From: Elusimicrobiota bacterium
GTDB taxonomy: Bacteria; Elusimicrobiota; UBA8919
DNA length: 56,481 nt
Assembly: GCA_040757695.1 (NCBI GenBank)
Contig: JBFLWK010000012.1
Span: forward strand, 1 to 56,481
Direction of reading: 5' to 3'
A program made the translations under genes and the position numbers. The notes below the pieces were generated by a model. The model was given only the letters and a program-made list of their open reading frames with translations. It was not told where the DNA came from and did no database searches. Positions 42,228 to 49,773 of the stretch are shown here, in pieces (position 1 is the stretch's first letter; every line of letters starts with the position of its first letter).

Positions 42228-43219
42228 TAAAATTTAACCTGTAATTGTGTCATTATTAAATCGTTTTTTACCGACGGCGATTCTGTTTTTTGTTCGTAAT
42301 TATTTCTTAATAGAACATTCTTATCAAGAAAATAATTTATACCAAAAGTCCATCTGCTGTTTTTTTTGCCGATAGTTTTCAAACTGGAATCCCATACATC
42401 ATACCGAGCAAGCAAAACACAGGAAGAAAACATTGTGTAACCGATTGTAATATAATATCCTTCTTTTTTAGTTGTAGTTTTTTTACCTTCTGAAATAGAA
42501 TCATCTTGACCAAGAATATATTCGGCTTTACATAATAAAGTTTCTACTTCATATTTCATCTCTAATCCAATTCTATCTTTGTTAAATGTATTTGTGCTTA
42601 TTGCACTATCATAATAAGAGCTACCGAGATTAAGCCCTTTTACCGGACTAAAAACCAATCTAGCAACAGCCATTTTATTGTCATTCTCATCTGACTGATT
42701 TGACCCGCTACCATTCATAATACCTGCAAAAATGTTGCCTTTTACAGATGAAAAAGAAAACTCGCGCGATAGTTCAATCCCGATATCTCTTGTCGGTGAA
42801 ACTAAATTACTAATCACATCAGATTTGTTTATCAGTTCTAAATCCGCATCAGATATCACATTTTCAAGCGAAAATTTATACTTGAACTGTCCTAAACGGA
42901 GTGTAAAATAAGGCACTGATTTGACATCCAGATATATATCATAAAGTGTTTTGTTGTTGTTTGTATCCGTATTCGTACCTTCAAGCGAGAACGAAAAAGC
43001 CACATCTTTTGTTATATCTCCCTTTGCTCCGAAACGGGCTTGGGCAATTGTAAACCCGTCTTTATTTCCAGCTGTGGTATCAACCGTAAATCTTACACTT
43101 GCAAAACCGGTCGGTTTGATTTTTGGGGAATCCTCTACTGCATTTGTATCTGTTTCCATACAAAAAACCAATCTTGAAAACCAACCGATAAAAACCGTAA
43201 TCCAAAAAATCTTTTTCAT
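42227..43219 (-). CDS. Putative outer-membrane porin within the tungstate operon
   Basis: The protein (330 residues) starts with a signal peptide (KKIFWITVFIGWFSRLVFC). It then shows alternating beta strands with GFASVRFTVDT, FTLRLGQFKYKFSLE and RDIGIELSREF, like phosphate-selective porins O/P. It ends in Lys-Phe, the aromatic C-terminus of outer-membrane barrels. It lies between tupA and tupB and so may admit tungstate across the outer membrane. The start is the Met after GGGCGG-type sequence, seven codons into the frame. Confidence 0.75.
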   Translation of the reverse strand: MKKIFWITVFIGWFSRLVFCMETDTNAVEDSPKIKPTGFASVRFTVDTTAGNKDGFTIAQARFGAKGDITKDVAFSFSLEGTNTDTNNNKTLYDIYLDVKSVPYFTLRLGQFKYKFSLENVISDADLELINKSDVISNLVSPTRDIGIELSREFSFSSVKGNIFAGIMNGSGSNQSDENDNKMAVARLVFSPVKGLNLGSSYYDSAISTNTFNKDRIGLEMKYEVETLLCKAEYILGQDDSISEGKKTTTKKEGYYITIGYTMFSSCVLLARYDVWDSSLKTIGKKNSRWTFGINYFLDKNVLLRNNYEQKTESPSVKNDLIMTQLQVKF

Positions 43220-43240
43220 ACCGCCCCTTTTTTTGCTCAT

Positions 43241-43264
43241 TTGCTCATTTAGCTAAATGAGCAA
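43241..43264. repeat. Second copy of the GCTCATTTAGCTAAATGAGC palindrome
   Basis: The 20-mer at 43243-43262, extended to 24 bp by TT/AA, lies between tupA and the porin gene, 23 nt before the chosen porin start. It is identical in its core to the palindrome before thyX. The flank has an extra TTTGCTCA duplicate. Confidence 0.85.
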
Positions 43265-43289
43265 CTATCCATTTCTTATTAAATTTCCT

Positions 43290-44126
43290 TTATTTTATCA
43301 CATCGGGAAAAAATAAAGGAGTTCCAAATTTATCAATTCCATAATTTTTGATAATGTTTTGTCCTTCAGAACTTCTTATGAAATCAGCAAATTTTTTGGC
43401 AAGTTCGTATTTTACCCACGGATGTTTTGACGGTGAAACAACAATTACAGAATATGGATTAAACAATACAGGGTCACCTTCTACAAGAATATCCAATGCA
43501 TCCACTTCTTTTTTGTGAGATAGCCATGTTGCTCTATCACACAAGGTATATGCTACTTTTTCATTGGCAATCCTTAATGTCGTTTCCATACCTGTTCCGC
43601 TTTCAATATACCAACTTCCCGACGGTTTTATGTTTAGTTTTTTCCAGATACTTAATTCCTTTTTATGTGTTCCTGAATCATCGCCGCGTGAAATAAAAAA
43701 TGGTTTTGTTTCAGATACTTTCTGGAATGCATTTAATACTGTCAATCCTTTTATATCCGCTGGGTCATTTTTCGGACCAATAACGAAAAAATCATTGTGC
43801 ATTACATCCAGCCGTTTTGTACCATAGCCATCAGATACAAACTTTTCTTCTGATATCCTGTCGTGAACCAAAAGAACATCGGCATTGCCGTCTTTTGCCA
43901 GCCGAATCGCCTGCCCTGTACCAACTGCAATTATTTTTACTTTGCAGTTATATTTTTTTTCAAATAGTGGAATCAGTATATCAAACAATCCAGAATCCAG
44001 AGTTGAAGTGGTTGATGCAAGAACCAGCTTCGGTTTTGCTTCTATACTGCCTAAACCCAATTTTACAAATAAAAAAGTCCCGATTGTAAAAGACAAAAAC
44101 CGGAACCTTCTTCCAAACAACCTCAT
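43290..44126 (-). CDS. tupA: Tungstate-binding protein TupA
   Basis: This periplasmic solute-binding protein delivers the anion to TupB/TupC. The motif ASTTSTLDSGL (37-47) is the TupA anion-binding signature, followed by NADVLLVHD and NDFFVIGP. A signal peptide (RFLSFTIGTFLFVKLGLG) precedes it. The start at MRLFGRR is set by AAGGAG 8 nt upstream. The longer frame reads through a hairpin. At 278 residues it is complete. Confidence 0.9.
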   Translation of the reverse strand: MRLFGRRFRFLSFTIGTFLFVKLGLGSIEAKPKLVLASTTSTLDSGLFDILIPLFEKKYNCKVKIIAVGTGQAIRLAKDGNADVLLVHDRISEEKFVSDGYGTKRLDVMHNDFFVIGPKNDPADIKGLTVLNAFQKVSETKPFFISRGDDSGTHKKELSIWKKLNIKPSGSWYIESGTGMETTLRIANEKVAYTLCDRATWLSHKKEVDALDILVEGDPVLFNPYSVIVVSPSKHPWVKYELAKKFADFIRSSEGQNIIKNYGIDKFGTPLFFPDVIK

Positions 44127-44139
44127 AATAGGAAATCTC

Positions 44140-44155
44140 CTTCCCTGAAGGGAAG
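44140..44155 (-). promoter_or_regulatory. Leader hairpin overlapping the tupA ribosome site
   Basis: CTTCCCTTCAGGGAAG in the transcript strand forms a 6-bp stem. Its 3' arm shares AAG with the AAGGAG ribosome site of tupA. Just upstream lies GGCTGGAAACGGCT. This short structured leader of about 60 nt could control translation, for example by tungstate or cofactor. No known riboswitch class was recognised. Confidence 0.45.
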
Positions 44156-44193
44156 CATAGCCGTTTCCAGCCATACTCTATCGGTCTAATGCT

Positions 44194-44221
44194 ATATTAC
44201 AATTTGCCGTAACTTAAGCAA
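44194..44221 (-). promoter_or_regulatory. Probable promoter of the tup operon
   Basis: TTGCTT (44216-44221) and TAATAT (44194-44199) on the minus strand with a 16-nt spacer. The predicted start gives a leader of about 60 nt containing the hairpin before tupA. Confidence 0.5.
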
Positions 44222-44239
44222 TCAGACTCGGAGTTAATA

Positions 44240-46351
44240 TTATTTTACAAAAATAATTAAAATTGTCAATAGCAAACTTAACCCAACAAAAAAGCAAGTA
44301 TTTATCGTGCCAATTAGTGGAACAAAAATCAAACTTGCTGATATAGAACCAGCTAATGCGCCTAAAAGGTCCAGCGCATAGAACTTACCAATGGTTTCTT
44401 TTGTTGTTACTAACGGGAATATGAGTCCTACAAACAGTCCTGCTATAAATACCAAGACATAAAAAACTGATAATGGAATGGTCATTCCAATTTTAAACAA
44501 GGAACCTAAAATTAAAGAATACAGAATAATGAACCACATTGTATTTTTTATTGTCTTAACGCGTGTTTCTTGTTTAAACATTTTTCCGCCCACATAACTG
44601 CCAGTTCCAATTCCTAAAAGATTTAACGAAAACAGCAGTCCGATTTGGTAGTAAATATAGCCATAGACCGATTGAAACGCAAAAATTAGAATCAGTTCAA
44701 ACACCATAGCGAGAAAACTGATAACAACAAGCGCAGATTCAAATAGTAATTTTTTAATTTTTACAAAAAAAAGAACCAGAAAAATATAACTAAAAAACAA
44801 AACAGCAACAAGCCAGCGAGTAATAGAAGGTGAAAAAGATACCAATCTGCTGTTGAAATACGAAAGCCAGTATCTCAAACCATAAAGATAGCACAGCGGC
44901 TGAAAATCATAATTCAACCCTGTGAATGCTTTTTTAGACGAAATCCAATCAGCCAGTTTTTCTACTCTATCTTTTCTCAAAATATAATCAAGATAATACG
45001 GTGTAAGATATTTTGTTGTAATTTTTTGTATCTGTAATTCCCGTTTTAATATCTCTGGAATTATCTCAATTTTTTTAGCAGCGCATAAAAAATAATTATA
45101 TGATGCAGGCACTGTTTCGCAGTATTCAAAGACGCTTTTTACAGTATTAAAAACAGATGCGGATAAAAACCGTTGCTCATCAGACATATAGTTTTCAGAT
45201 GATAAAAGCGGGAATATTAAGATGCCATCAGGTGATAATATTTTTTTTAATTCACCAAAAAACTCTTTTGTAAAATACCTATTAGCAAGACCTGTCAGCG
45301 GCGGTGAGATATTGAGAATAATACAATCGTATTTTTCAGTTATTTGTTTGACAAAAAATCTGCCATCTGCAAGATGAACTTTCAAGTTAAGGCTATTAAA
45401 ATCAGCCGAGTATTTTTTTAATACTTCAAAAAAAACCGGATTAGAAATAACATAATCAATTTTTATTATTTTATATTTCAACAACTCATTTATCTCATTA
45501 TTAGCATCCCCAAGCAACAGGATATTTTTGCACGAAGGTACCAGTGCCAACGGGATATGTGTTATTTCTTCATTTTGTACAGATGGTATTGTAGAATAAA
45601 TTTTAGTTGAATTCTCGTAAAAATCGTAATCGGTATCACCTGCTTTTAGGACTGTTACTCTGCCATAAAACGAATCTTTTGTCTCAACAGGTTCAAATGG
45701 TTTCCATTGTTGTGAAAACGAAAATCTATCAATAGTTTCAGAATGAAAAAATATGATGCCAAGTAATACAAGTATCCAAAAAAGAAAAAATTTTTTATAC
45801 GATGCGAATATCAGAAACCCAAAAATTAAAGCAGAAAAAAACAAACTTATCTGGAATGCAGATAGATATTTTATCAAAATTATATTCGTTATGAATCCAC
45901 CAAAAACTGCACCTGATGTTTCCACTGCATATACTATGCCAGCCGAGTTTCGCTGTCGGAATATCTGGGCTGATAACACAAACCAACTACCAAAAAGAAA
46001 ACAAATCACAACGACAGTTAAGAACGAAATAACAAACACAGGGATTAACCCTAACATTTCCGTCGGTGCTTTATTGGTAAGATGTCTTGCAACCCGTATT
46101 CCGAGTAATTCAGATGGTGTAATAACTGCCGTCAGTAAAACACAAATTTTTAGTAACTTATCTGCATTTTCAATTTTTACTCTGCCACGCTCTGTTATAT
46201 ATGAACCAACCGCTACTATCAGCATCCAGTTTGCGATAAATATACCGATTACCAATTCATTATCAAAAAAAACAACCAATAATTCACGCAGAAGCAGAAT
46301 CTGGTAACCAAGCGATACAAACCCAAGCAAAAAAAGTGATATCAATGCCAT
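44240..46351 (-). CDS. Membrane-bound spermidine-synthase-like protein
   Basis: The 703-residue protein has about seven N-terminal helices (1-200), a soluble middle and about seven C-terminal helices (500-700). The middle part resembles spermidine synthases: YGRVTVLK, ILLLGDANNEINELL in place of the usual GGG-D-G motif, the acidic HLADGRFFV and YDCIILNISPP. Proteins with this membrane-spermidine synthase-membrane build occur widely in anaerobes, and their substrate is unknown. It overlaps the DsbD_2-like gene by 10 nt and probably acts with it. True polyamine synthesis is doubtful because the motif I glycines are changed. Confidence 0.65.
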   Translation of the reverse strand: MALISLFLLGFVSLGYQILLLRELLVVFFDNELVIGIFIANWMLIVAVGSYITERGRVKIENADKLLKICVLLTAVITPSELLGIRVARHLTNKAPTEMLGLIPVFVISFLTVVVICFLFGSWFVLSAQIFRQRNSAGIVYAVETSGAVFGGFITNIILIKYLSAFQISLFFSALIFGFLIFASYKKFFLFWILVLLGIIFFHSETIDRFSFSQQWKPFEPVETKDSFYGRVTVLKAGDTDYDFYENSTKIYSTIPSVQNEEITHIPLALVPSCKNILLLGDANNEINELLKYKIIKIDYVISNPVFFEVLKKYSADFNSLNLKVHLADGRFFVKQITEKYDCIILNISPPLTGLANRYFTKEFFGELKKILSPDGILIFPLLSSENYMSDEQRFLSASVFNTVKSVFEYCETVPASYNYFLCAAKKIEIIPEILKRELQIQKITTKYLTPYYLDYILRKDRVEKLADWISSKKAFTGLNYDFQPLCYLYGLRYWLSYFNSRLVSFSPSITRWLVAVLFFSYIFLVLFFVKIKKLLFESALVVISFLAMVFELILIFAFQSVYGYIYYQIGLLFSLNLLGIGTGSYVGGKMFKQETRVKTIKNTMWFIILYSLILGSLFKIGMTIPLSVFYVLVFIAGLFVGLIFPLVTTKETIGKFYALDLLGALAGSISASLIFVPLIGTINTCFFVGLSLLLTILIIFVK

Positions 46352-46974
46352 AAAATAAGTTTTATACCAAAATAAACGAGAATGATATTCGCGATTAACT
46401 TGAACACCAGATATAACTTTCCTAATTTTAATGCCAAGTTTGCCAACAAACCACTGAATATACCCAGAAGTATAAGTGGTGAAAAAAGTGTTCCGAGTCC
46501 AAATACCAGTCCGTTAAGAAATCCATAAAAAATATTTGCTGATTTACACGCTATATAAGTTAAAATACCGATAAGTGGTATACAAGGTGTAAGCCCGATA
46601 AAAAGACCGAGCAACAAACTGCCTGTTTGGGTTTTATTATTAAAATATCTATGAATAAAACTGCAGAATTTTATATTCTCTTTACCAAATTCGTATAACG
46701 GTAACAATAAAATTATTAGAATACCTGCAGTCTGCTTAAAAATATTTTTTTGGATACCGACTGTATTTACAAAAGCAACTGCCACCAAACCCAAAATACT
46801 GTAGGCAGCAATTCTACCAATAGAAAAAACAATCACCCATTTTAGCCCTTCTTTATGATTAAGCCCTTTTGCAAAAATATACGATGAAATAACAGGTGCA
46901 CAAAATAAAAAACAGGGACCGAAACCAAACCCGAGCCCTGCAAGAAATAATTCTACCCAAACAGTCAAATTCAT
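46342..46974 (-). CDS. DsbD_2/CcdA-like membrane protein
   Basis: This is a six-helix inner-membrane protein of 210 residues. The first helix carries GFGPCFLFCAP (Cys21, Cys25), and a second, similarly placed GLTPCIPLIG lies in the second half, the inverted-repeat layout of CcdA/DsbD transmembrane domains (DsbD_2 family). Such proteins move electrons or metals across the membrane. It lies between the AmrS-like radical SAM gene and the spermidine-synthase-like gene, so the three probably form one pathway. Confidence 0.7.
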   Translation of the reverse strand: MNLTVWVELFLAGLGFGFGPCFLFCAPVISSYIFAKGLNHKEGLKWVIVFSIGRIAAYSILGLVAVAFVNTVGIQKNIFKQTAGILIILLLPLYEFGKENIKFCSFIHRYFNNKTQTGSLLLGLFIGLTPCIPLIGILTYIACKSANIFYGFLNGLVFGLGTLFSPLILLGIFSGLLANLALKLGKLYLVFKLIANIILVYFGIKLILWH

Positions 46975-47013
46975 ATCAATTTATGTTTTCTAGTTAGCGA
47001 CAACGTGAAAACA

Positions 47014-48180
47014 TTATTTTTGCCAGACACCGTATATTTTCTGACCGCAGATTTTACAACAACCGTTAACAACATTATTCTTGTCTACATAGAAACCGAG
47101 CCGTTTGATTAACAGTTTTTTGCATTTCGGACAGTATGTATTTTCACCTTCGTTACCCGGTGGAACATTACCAACATATACATATTTTAGTCCCTCATTC
47201 ATTGCAATTTTTCTTAAGTTCTCAACGGTAGAAACTGGTGTTGTCGGATAATTCAGCATTTTGTATTCCGGATGAAATCGTGTGAAATGTAGTGGAACAT
47301 CTGTTCCAATATTCTTTACAAGCCATCTTGCCATCTGACGCACTTCGTCGGGCTTATCATTAAGCGTAGGCACAACAAGATACACAATCTCTAAATGAAC
47401 ACCGGCTTGTTTTACCGTTTTTATTGTTTCTAAAACAGGCTCAAGTTGCGCACCGACAATATCTTCATAGTATTTTTTATTGAACGATTTTAAGTCAACT
47501 TTGTAAGCATCAACATATTTCAAAAGTTTTTTCAGAGGTTCAGGATTGATATATCCGCATGAGACAACCACATTTTTCAGTCCTTCTTTTTTTGCTAATG
47601 ACGAAATTTCAATCATATATTCGTAAAAAACTGTTGGTTCTGTATATGTATAGGCGATAACCTTTGCGCCACTTTTTTTAGCAGTTCTGACAATATCTTC
47701 AGGCGTGATATAAAGCGCCGAACTTTCATCAGGCATAATTTTAGAAATCTGCCAGTTCTGGCAGAATTTGCATCCGACATTACAGCCGGCAGTTGCGATA
47801 GAGAATGCTGCTTCCGACGGCAAAAAATGGAAAAATGGTTTCTTTTCTATCGGGTCAACATTTATTGTACAAGGTCGAGAATATGTAAGTGTATAAAGTT
47901 TGCCGTCTTTGTTTTCTCGGGTTCTACAGACACCTCGTTGGTTAGGTGCGATTGTGCATCGCCACGGACAAAGCCCGCATTTCACAAAATCGTTCGGTAG
48001 TTTTTCATAAAACTGTGCTTCTTTTGGCAGCACTTTTGTATCGTCATATTTCGGAAATCCCTGTGTATAAAGGCAGGTAAAAAGTTGACACGAAATATCA
48101 TTCCCGAATGGTGCTATCTGGAATCCAGAAAAAAGTAGAAATATAGAAACAAAAAGCACTAACCACCTTTTCTTTTTCAT
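47014..48180 (-). CDS. amrS: AmmeMemoRadiSam system radical SAM protein with N-terminal membrane segment
   Basis: This protein belongs to the AmrS family, which is found with Memo and AMMECR1 proteins. The N-terminal Cys set is CGLCPWRC...GVC (Cys68, 71, 75, 85). The radical SAM motif is CNVGCKFC (133, 137, 140). A C-terminal zinc ribbon has YCPKC...CCKICG. Residues 6-22 form a hydrophobic segment like a signal peptide or anchor, unusual for an oxygen-sensitive cytoplasmic enzyme. Neither Memo nor AMMECR1 is in the window. The gene starts 7 nt after its -10 box. Confidence 0.85.
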   Translation of the reverse strand: MKKKRWLVLFVSIFLLFSGFQIAPFGNDISCQLFTCLYTQGFPKYDDTKVLPKEAQFYEKLPNDFVKCGLCPWRCTIAPNQRGVCRTRENKDGKLYTLTYSRPCTINVDPIEKKPFFHFLPSEAAFSIATAGCNVGCKFCQNWQISKIMPDESSALYITPEDIVRTAKKSGAKVIAYTYTEPTVFYEYMIEISSLAKKEGLKNVVVSCGYINPEPLKKLLKYVDAYKVDLKSFNKKYYEDIVGAQLEPVLETIKTVKQAGVHLEIVYLVVPTLNDKPDEVRQMARWLVKNIGTDVPLHFTRFHPEYKMLNYPTTPVSTVENLRKIAMNEGLKYVYVGNVPPGNEGENTYCPKCKKLLIKRLGFYVDKNNVVNGCCKICGQKIYGVWQK

Positions 48181-48187
48181 ATCTTAA

Positions 48188-48216
48188 ATTATACTCAAAA
48201 ATGCCAAAAATTGCAA
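48188..48216 (-). promoter_or_regulatory. Promoter of the amrS operon, predicted leaderless
   Basis: TTGCAA (48211-48216) and TATAAT (48188-48193) on the minus strand with a 17-nt spacer. The -10 ends 7 nt before the ATG at 48180, leaving no room for a ribosome site. Confidence 0.75.
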
Positions 48217-48294
48217 ACAAAAAAAATGGCTGTCACCATCTCAGTCATTCTTGTAATTTTATTTATGACTCTAATGATTCTTATCTTTTTAACC

Positions 48295-48433
48295 CTACTT
48301 CGTTAAGTGTATCTTTAACTGATGGGATATTCAATAAGGTGTCATTACGAGCCGAAGGCGTGGTAATCTCAATACTAAAGACGAAATTGCTTCGGTTCCA
48401 CCTCGCAATGACAATTTCAACTTAACGAAGTAG
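48295..48433. repeat. 139-bp MITE-like element with 14-bp terminal inverted repeats
   Basis: CTACTTCGTTAAGT (48295-48308) and its exact complement (48420-48433) bound a core that itself begins GTGTCATTACGAGC and ends CTCGCAATGACAATT, the dispersed GTCATT-type repeat. The structure is nested, as if one element lay in another. No coding frame is supported. It occupies the gap between the divergently read amrS promoter and mntA. Confidence 0.75.
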
Positions 48434-48471
48434 AATTAATATATCCTTAATAAAAAGAATATATTTCCGTT

Positions 48472-48765
48472 TCATAAATAAACCACATTCCGTAAAATAT
48501 TTTTTTTCAATTCCCGTCGGATATCTTCTTTTGGGACAACTTCCGTTTTAACCCCCAAAATATCTTCCAGAAATATTTCCAATCCCGCTAGTTTTAGAAG
48601 GCTTATGGCCTCGTTAAAACTAACCAGAATATCAATATCGCTTCTTGGGGTTTGTGTGTTCCTGACATATGAACCAAAAACACCAATTTTTTTGACTTTA
48701 TATTTGTCGTGCAATTCAGTTTTATGTGCTTGTATTATTTTTTTGATTTCGTTGAGGGTTTTCAT
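48472..48765 (-). CDS. mntA: MNT-type minimal nucleotidyltransferase, orphan
   Basis: The 97-residue protein has GVFGSYVRNTQTPRSDIDILVSF, the GSxxR..T..SDxD nucleotidyltransferase motif. MntA proteins usually act as antitoxins that AMPylate a HEPN RNase toxin encoded next door. No HEPN gene is seen on either side, since the flanks hold only repeats. So it is either an orphan or acts on a partner elsewhere. Its own promoter stands 7 nt before the ATG. Confidence 0.8.
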   Translation of the reverse strand: MKTLNEIKKIIQAHKTELHDKYKVKKIGVFGSYVRNTQTPRSDIDILVSFNEAISLLKLAGLEIFLEDILGVKTEVVPKEDIRRELKKNILRNVVYL

Positions 48766-48772
48766 AACAAAA

Positions 48773-48800
48773 ATTATAGCAAAAAAACCTAAAAAGTCAA
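48773..48800 (-). promoter_or_regulatory. Promoter of mntA, predicted leaderless
   Basis: TTGACT (48795-48800) and TATAAT (48773-48778) on the minus strand with a 16-nt spacer. The -10 ends 7 nt before the ATG at 48765. Confidence 0.75.
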
Positions 48801-48810
48801 TAAAAAAATG

Positions 48811-49105
48811 ACCCTACCACCTGTCTGCAAAACAAAGTTTTGCTATTGTAAAAAGACAGATGGCAGGGTGACCATTACCACCCCAGCCCGGCGTTGGAAC
48901 AGAATTTGGGACAGGTTCTTGGATGAATTGCCATTCTGAAAATCAGTGTATCATTTTATCTTGCTACGAAATCTATTGTCATTGTCACACAAGTTTGAAA
49001 ATTTCAAGTCAGGCACCATTTCACAAGTCAGGCACCATTTCACCACCATTTCACCCCATTTCACCATTTCTCAGGCACCATTTCCCTCCATTCCCATTTC
49101 TTTAC
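48811..49105. repeat. Gene-free stretch with a hairpin and CAGGCACCATTT tandem repeats
   Basis: ACCCTACCACCTGTCT (from 48812) and AGACAGATGGCAGGGT (to about 48871) form an imperfect hairpin. Further on, CAGGCACCATTTC units with CACCATTTC and CCCATTTCAC variants recur from about 49012 to 49085, a degenerate short tandem array. Plus-strand frames here are low-complexity and not taken as genes. Nothing else was seen in the 387-nt gap. Confidence 0.65.
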
Positions 49106-49152
49106 CGTCTTCACTATTTCTTGATGTCATTTTATATAGATTTTTTCTTTTT

Positions 49153-49743
49153 TTATTTTTTACTTTCGTTCAATTTTTCTTTTGCCCTCTTTATATTTTC
49201 TATTGATGGTTGATGTCTGGTGTCAATTTTTAATACTTTCTCATAGAATTCTATTGCTTTTTCATAGTTACCATTACTAAATGCCTGTTGACCTTTTGTA
49301 AAATACTCGCGCATCTTTGACTTTTTCTCCTCATCTGATACTTCGAGTTTTTTAGTTTGTTCTTCTTTTTTCTTGTATTCAATTTTTTTTTGCTCTATCA
49401 AATCTAATGTAGCTTTTTCATTTATATAGATGGCTGTCATATAGGAATCGTAGATGCTCCAAACATACAAGAAACCAAATCCGCCACCGGTTAATAAGTA
49501 ACCTGCTCCTTTACCTACTTTACCATTATAAAAGCATCCACCACCAGGCAAAATTGCCCAGAGTGCAGCTAAATAAGGATTTTTTTTCTTAACAATTTTT
49601 ATATCCATAGTTGACAATCCCCAGATAAGTTTACTTCTTTCATCTGAGTCAAGAACATCTGGATAAAGTCCACTTGCTTTACATCTTTCAATTTTCCCTA
49701 AAACTCCACAGATAATCATAATAATAATTAAACATTTTTTCAT
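49153..49743 (-). CDS. Envelope protein with a DUF5683/TM2-like hydrophobic domain and TPR
   Basis: The 196-residue protein has a signal peptide (CLIIIMIICGVLG). A hydrophobic domain, NPYLAALWAILPGGGCFYNGKVGKGAGYL, resembles TM2/DUF5683-type membrane domains. It is followed by a Lys/Glu-rich coiled segment and one TPR (QQAFSNGNYEKAIEFYEKVLKID). The hydrophobic domain is related in layout to that at the end of the YidD fusion two genes upstream (KAALFSLIPGFGKIYSAK). It is the last gene of a four-gene operon. Function unknown. Confidence 0.6.
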   Translation of the reverse strand: MKKCLIIIMIICGVLGKIERCKASGLYPDVLDSDERSKLIWGLSTMDIKIVKKKNPYLAALWAILPGGGCFYNGKVGKGAGYLLTGGGFGFLYVWSIYDSYMTAIYINEKATLDLIEQKKIEYKKKEEQTKKLEVSDEEKKSKMREYFTKGQQAFSNGNYEKAIEFYEKVLKIDTRHQPSIENIKRAKEKLNESKK

Positions 49744-49773
49744 CTCATCACCCCAATTTTCTCTTATTAATTT

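Noticed and set aside
42043-42237. Plus-strand frames over tupB as small proteins
   Set aside because: They are shadows of a conserved permease without ribosome sites.
44100-44190. Molybdenum or tungsten cofactor riboswitch upstream of tupA or moaA
   Set aside because: The leader is only about 60 nt and I could not match the conserved blocks of the known Moco motif; kept only as an unnamed leader hairpin.
45753-46307. A 184-codon open frame on the plus strand
   Set aside because: It lies wholly inside the membrane spermidine-synthase-like gene on the other strand, has no family motifs, and is explained as a shadow frame.
48434-48471. A HEPN toxin partner for mntA
   Set aside because: The flanks are too short on one side and filled with repeats on the other; no frame with an RX4-6H motif was seen.
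48923-49213. Plus-strand frames over the CAGGCACCATTT tandem region
   Set aside because: They are low-complexity translations of a degenerate tandem repeat and partly antisense to the TPR protein gene.
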